From Promethearchaeota archaeon (GTDB lineage Archaea; Asgardarchaeota; Lokiarchaeia; Sigynarchaeales; SOKP01): a stretch of 6,499 nt of DNA. The position numbers and the translations under genes are program-made. The stretch spans positions 1 through 6,499 of the forward strand of contig JAHLWJ010000258.1 of the NCBI GenBank assembly GCA_019057975.1, written 5' to 3'. The notes under the pieces were generated by a model. It searched no databases. It had not been told where the DNA came from and worked only from the letters and a program-made list of their open reading frames with translations. Below are positions 6,054 to 6,499 of the stretch, piece by piece. Within the stretch, counting starts at the first letter, position 1. Each line of letters begins with the position of its first letter.

Positions 6054-6323
6054 GTGACTTTAGATAAACAATGTTCTGCATTAGGATTAGGAGTAATAGA
6101 AACATATCAAGCAAAAATTATGATTGGAACTCGCACCTTTGTTGACTATTATTATGTTACTGATAGACGGATAAAACCATCTAAAGAAACCCCAATTTTT
6201 TCATATCTCTCTGCAATTAAAGGAAAGTGGAATATTGAAGGTTCTATGTCCGGAGCAGGTTCTATGCTGAAATGGTTTAAAGAATCTTATATTAAAAATA
6301 AACTAAAACAATTGACATTTTGA
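6054..6323 (+). pseudogene. FGGY-family carbohydrate kinase fragment (copy B)
   Basis: The 89-residue frame matches only the middle of an FGGY sugar kinase (xylulokinase/glycerol-kinase-like, normally ~500 residues). It has KQCSALGLG (5-13, compare the family's DQQCAALGLG), IGTRTF (24-29, compare GTS), KGKWNIEG (56-63, compare PGKW..EG) and SGAGSMLKWFKE (66-77, compare GGSLRWFRD). The GTG at 6054 is merely the first available start. The frame stays open back to 6018 with no ATG, Shine-Dalgarno or N-terminal nucleotide-binding motif. After the TGA (6321-6323) the same frame gives LRYEKEQKDKEV before another stop, so decayed sequence continues to ~6360. Both the N-terminal sugar-binding domain and the C-terminal ATP-binding domain are missing, so it is non-functional. 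Its end is nearly repeated at 3741-3787. Sugar specificity cannot be told. Confidence 0.72.
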
Positions 6324-6335
6324 TTAAGATATGAG
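6289..6335 (+). repeat. Direct repeat, right copy (47 bp)
   Basis: Same-orientation partner of 3741-3787, 2548 bp downstream, with 42 of 47 identical bases and no gaps. It covers the last codons of kinase fragment B, the shared TGA and the next four codons. Similarity falls off sharply to the right. Confidence 0.8.
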
Positions 6336-6339
6336 AAGG

Positions 6340-6404
6340 AGCAAAAAGATAAAGAAGTTTAAAAAGAAGAAATTTAAATAAGAAACAAAAATCGAAATGA
6401 TATA
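6340..6404 (-). terminator. T-rich region downstream of the partial minus-strand gene
   Basis: The minus strand of this stretch is almost all pyrimidine with several runs of three to five T, beginning ~25 bases after the stop at 6428. It plausibly ends the transcript of that gene. The plus strand is the purine-rich decayed tail of kinase fragment B. Confidence 0.3.
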
Positions 6405-6427
6405 TCCTAAAATTGCATTCTATTCAA

Positions 6428-6499
6428 TTAATTATCATAAGCTAAGGTCTCTGATTCTTTTTGTTCTAATGCCTTCTTTTGCATCCAAACAGGGGGATT
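6428..6499 (-). CDS. C-terminal end of an unidentified protein (5' part outside window)
   Basis: The minus strand is open from the window edge to a TAA at 6428-6430 and encodes 23 residues ending WMQKKALEQKESETLAYDN. Composition (Trp, Met, mixed charge, helical tail) looks coding. A T-rich stretch on the same strand follows within ~100 bases, as expected after a gene. No glycyl-radical motif (RV.G(F/Y)) is seen in the visible part, so nothing supports this being the partner of the activase. Family unknown. Confidence 0.5.
   Translation of the reverse strand, partial: NPPVWMQKKALEQKESETLAYDN

Noticed and set aside
6054..6323. An intact small 89-residue protein with a GTG start
   Set aside because: Its motifs match only the middle of an FGGY kinase, both required domains are absent, there is no RBS, and decayed coding continues past the stop.
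3741..6335. attL/attR-type ends of an integrative element
   Set aside because: The repeats are direct, but no integrase, recombinase or tRNA target is seen in the interval, and the repeat is itself part of a kinase coding sequence. Kept only as a rearrangement finding.

Overview
The window reads as a low-GC archaeal chromosome segment. Genes lie on both strands, and AT-rich TATA-box-like elements sit at archaeal distances upstream of three genes. One start appears to have almost no leader, two others have Shine-Dalgarno sites, and genes end in T-rich tracts rather than strong hairpins. A long, purely helical, repeat-built orphan protein, a glycyl-radical activase and carbohydrate-kinase debris would suit an anaerobic archaeon, possibly Asgard/Lokiarchaeia-like. 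That lineage is an inference from style, not from a marker gene.

Layout, left to right. (1) 1-720 (+): 3' part of a CTP synthase gene (pyrG), essentially its glutamine amidotransferase domain, with several departures from family motifs. (2) 736-3588 (-), convergent with pyrG: a 950-residue protein I do not recognise. Its N-terminal half is three tandem 148-residue helical repeats that align without gaps, possibly followed by a degenerate fourth. Its C-terminal half is helical with a coiled-coil-like stretch. (3) 3589-3976: intergenic, holding a remnant of an FGGY-family sugar kinase gene and the promoters of the flanking genes. (4) 3977-4766 (+): a HepT/MntA (HEPN-MNT) toxin-antitoxin pair with overlapping genes. 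(5) 4759-4914 (-): a short start-less reading frame that looks like the tail of a broken gene. (6) 4975-5907 (-): a glycyl-radical-enzyme activating enzyme (radical SAM plus two 4Fe-4S ferredoxin clusters) with its own promoter and RBS, but no partner enzyme in view. (7) 6018-6360 (+): a second, longer remnant of an FGGY kinase. (8) 6428-6499 (-): the last 23 codons of a gene that continues past the window.

The genes do not form one pathway. pyrG is housekeeping. The stretch from about 3720 to 6340 looks like an accessory, rearranged zone: a toxin-antitoxin module, an orphan activase and a start-less gene tail lie between two pieces of the same kind of kinase gene. These pieces share a 47-bp direct repeat (42 of 47 bases identical by hand count) and the same in-frame TGA. 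The two most notable items are the triplicated-repeat giant protein and this bracketing pair of kinase remnants.
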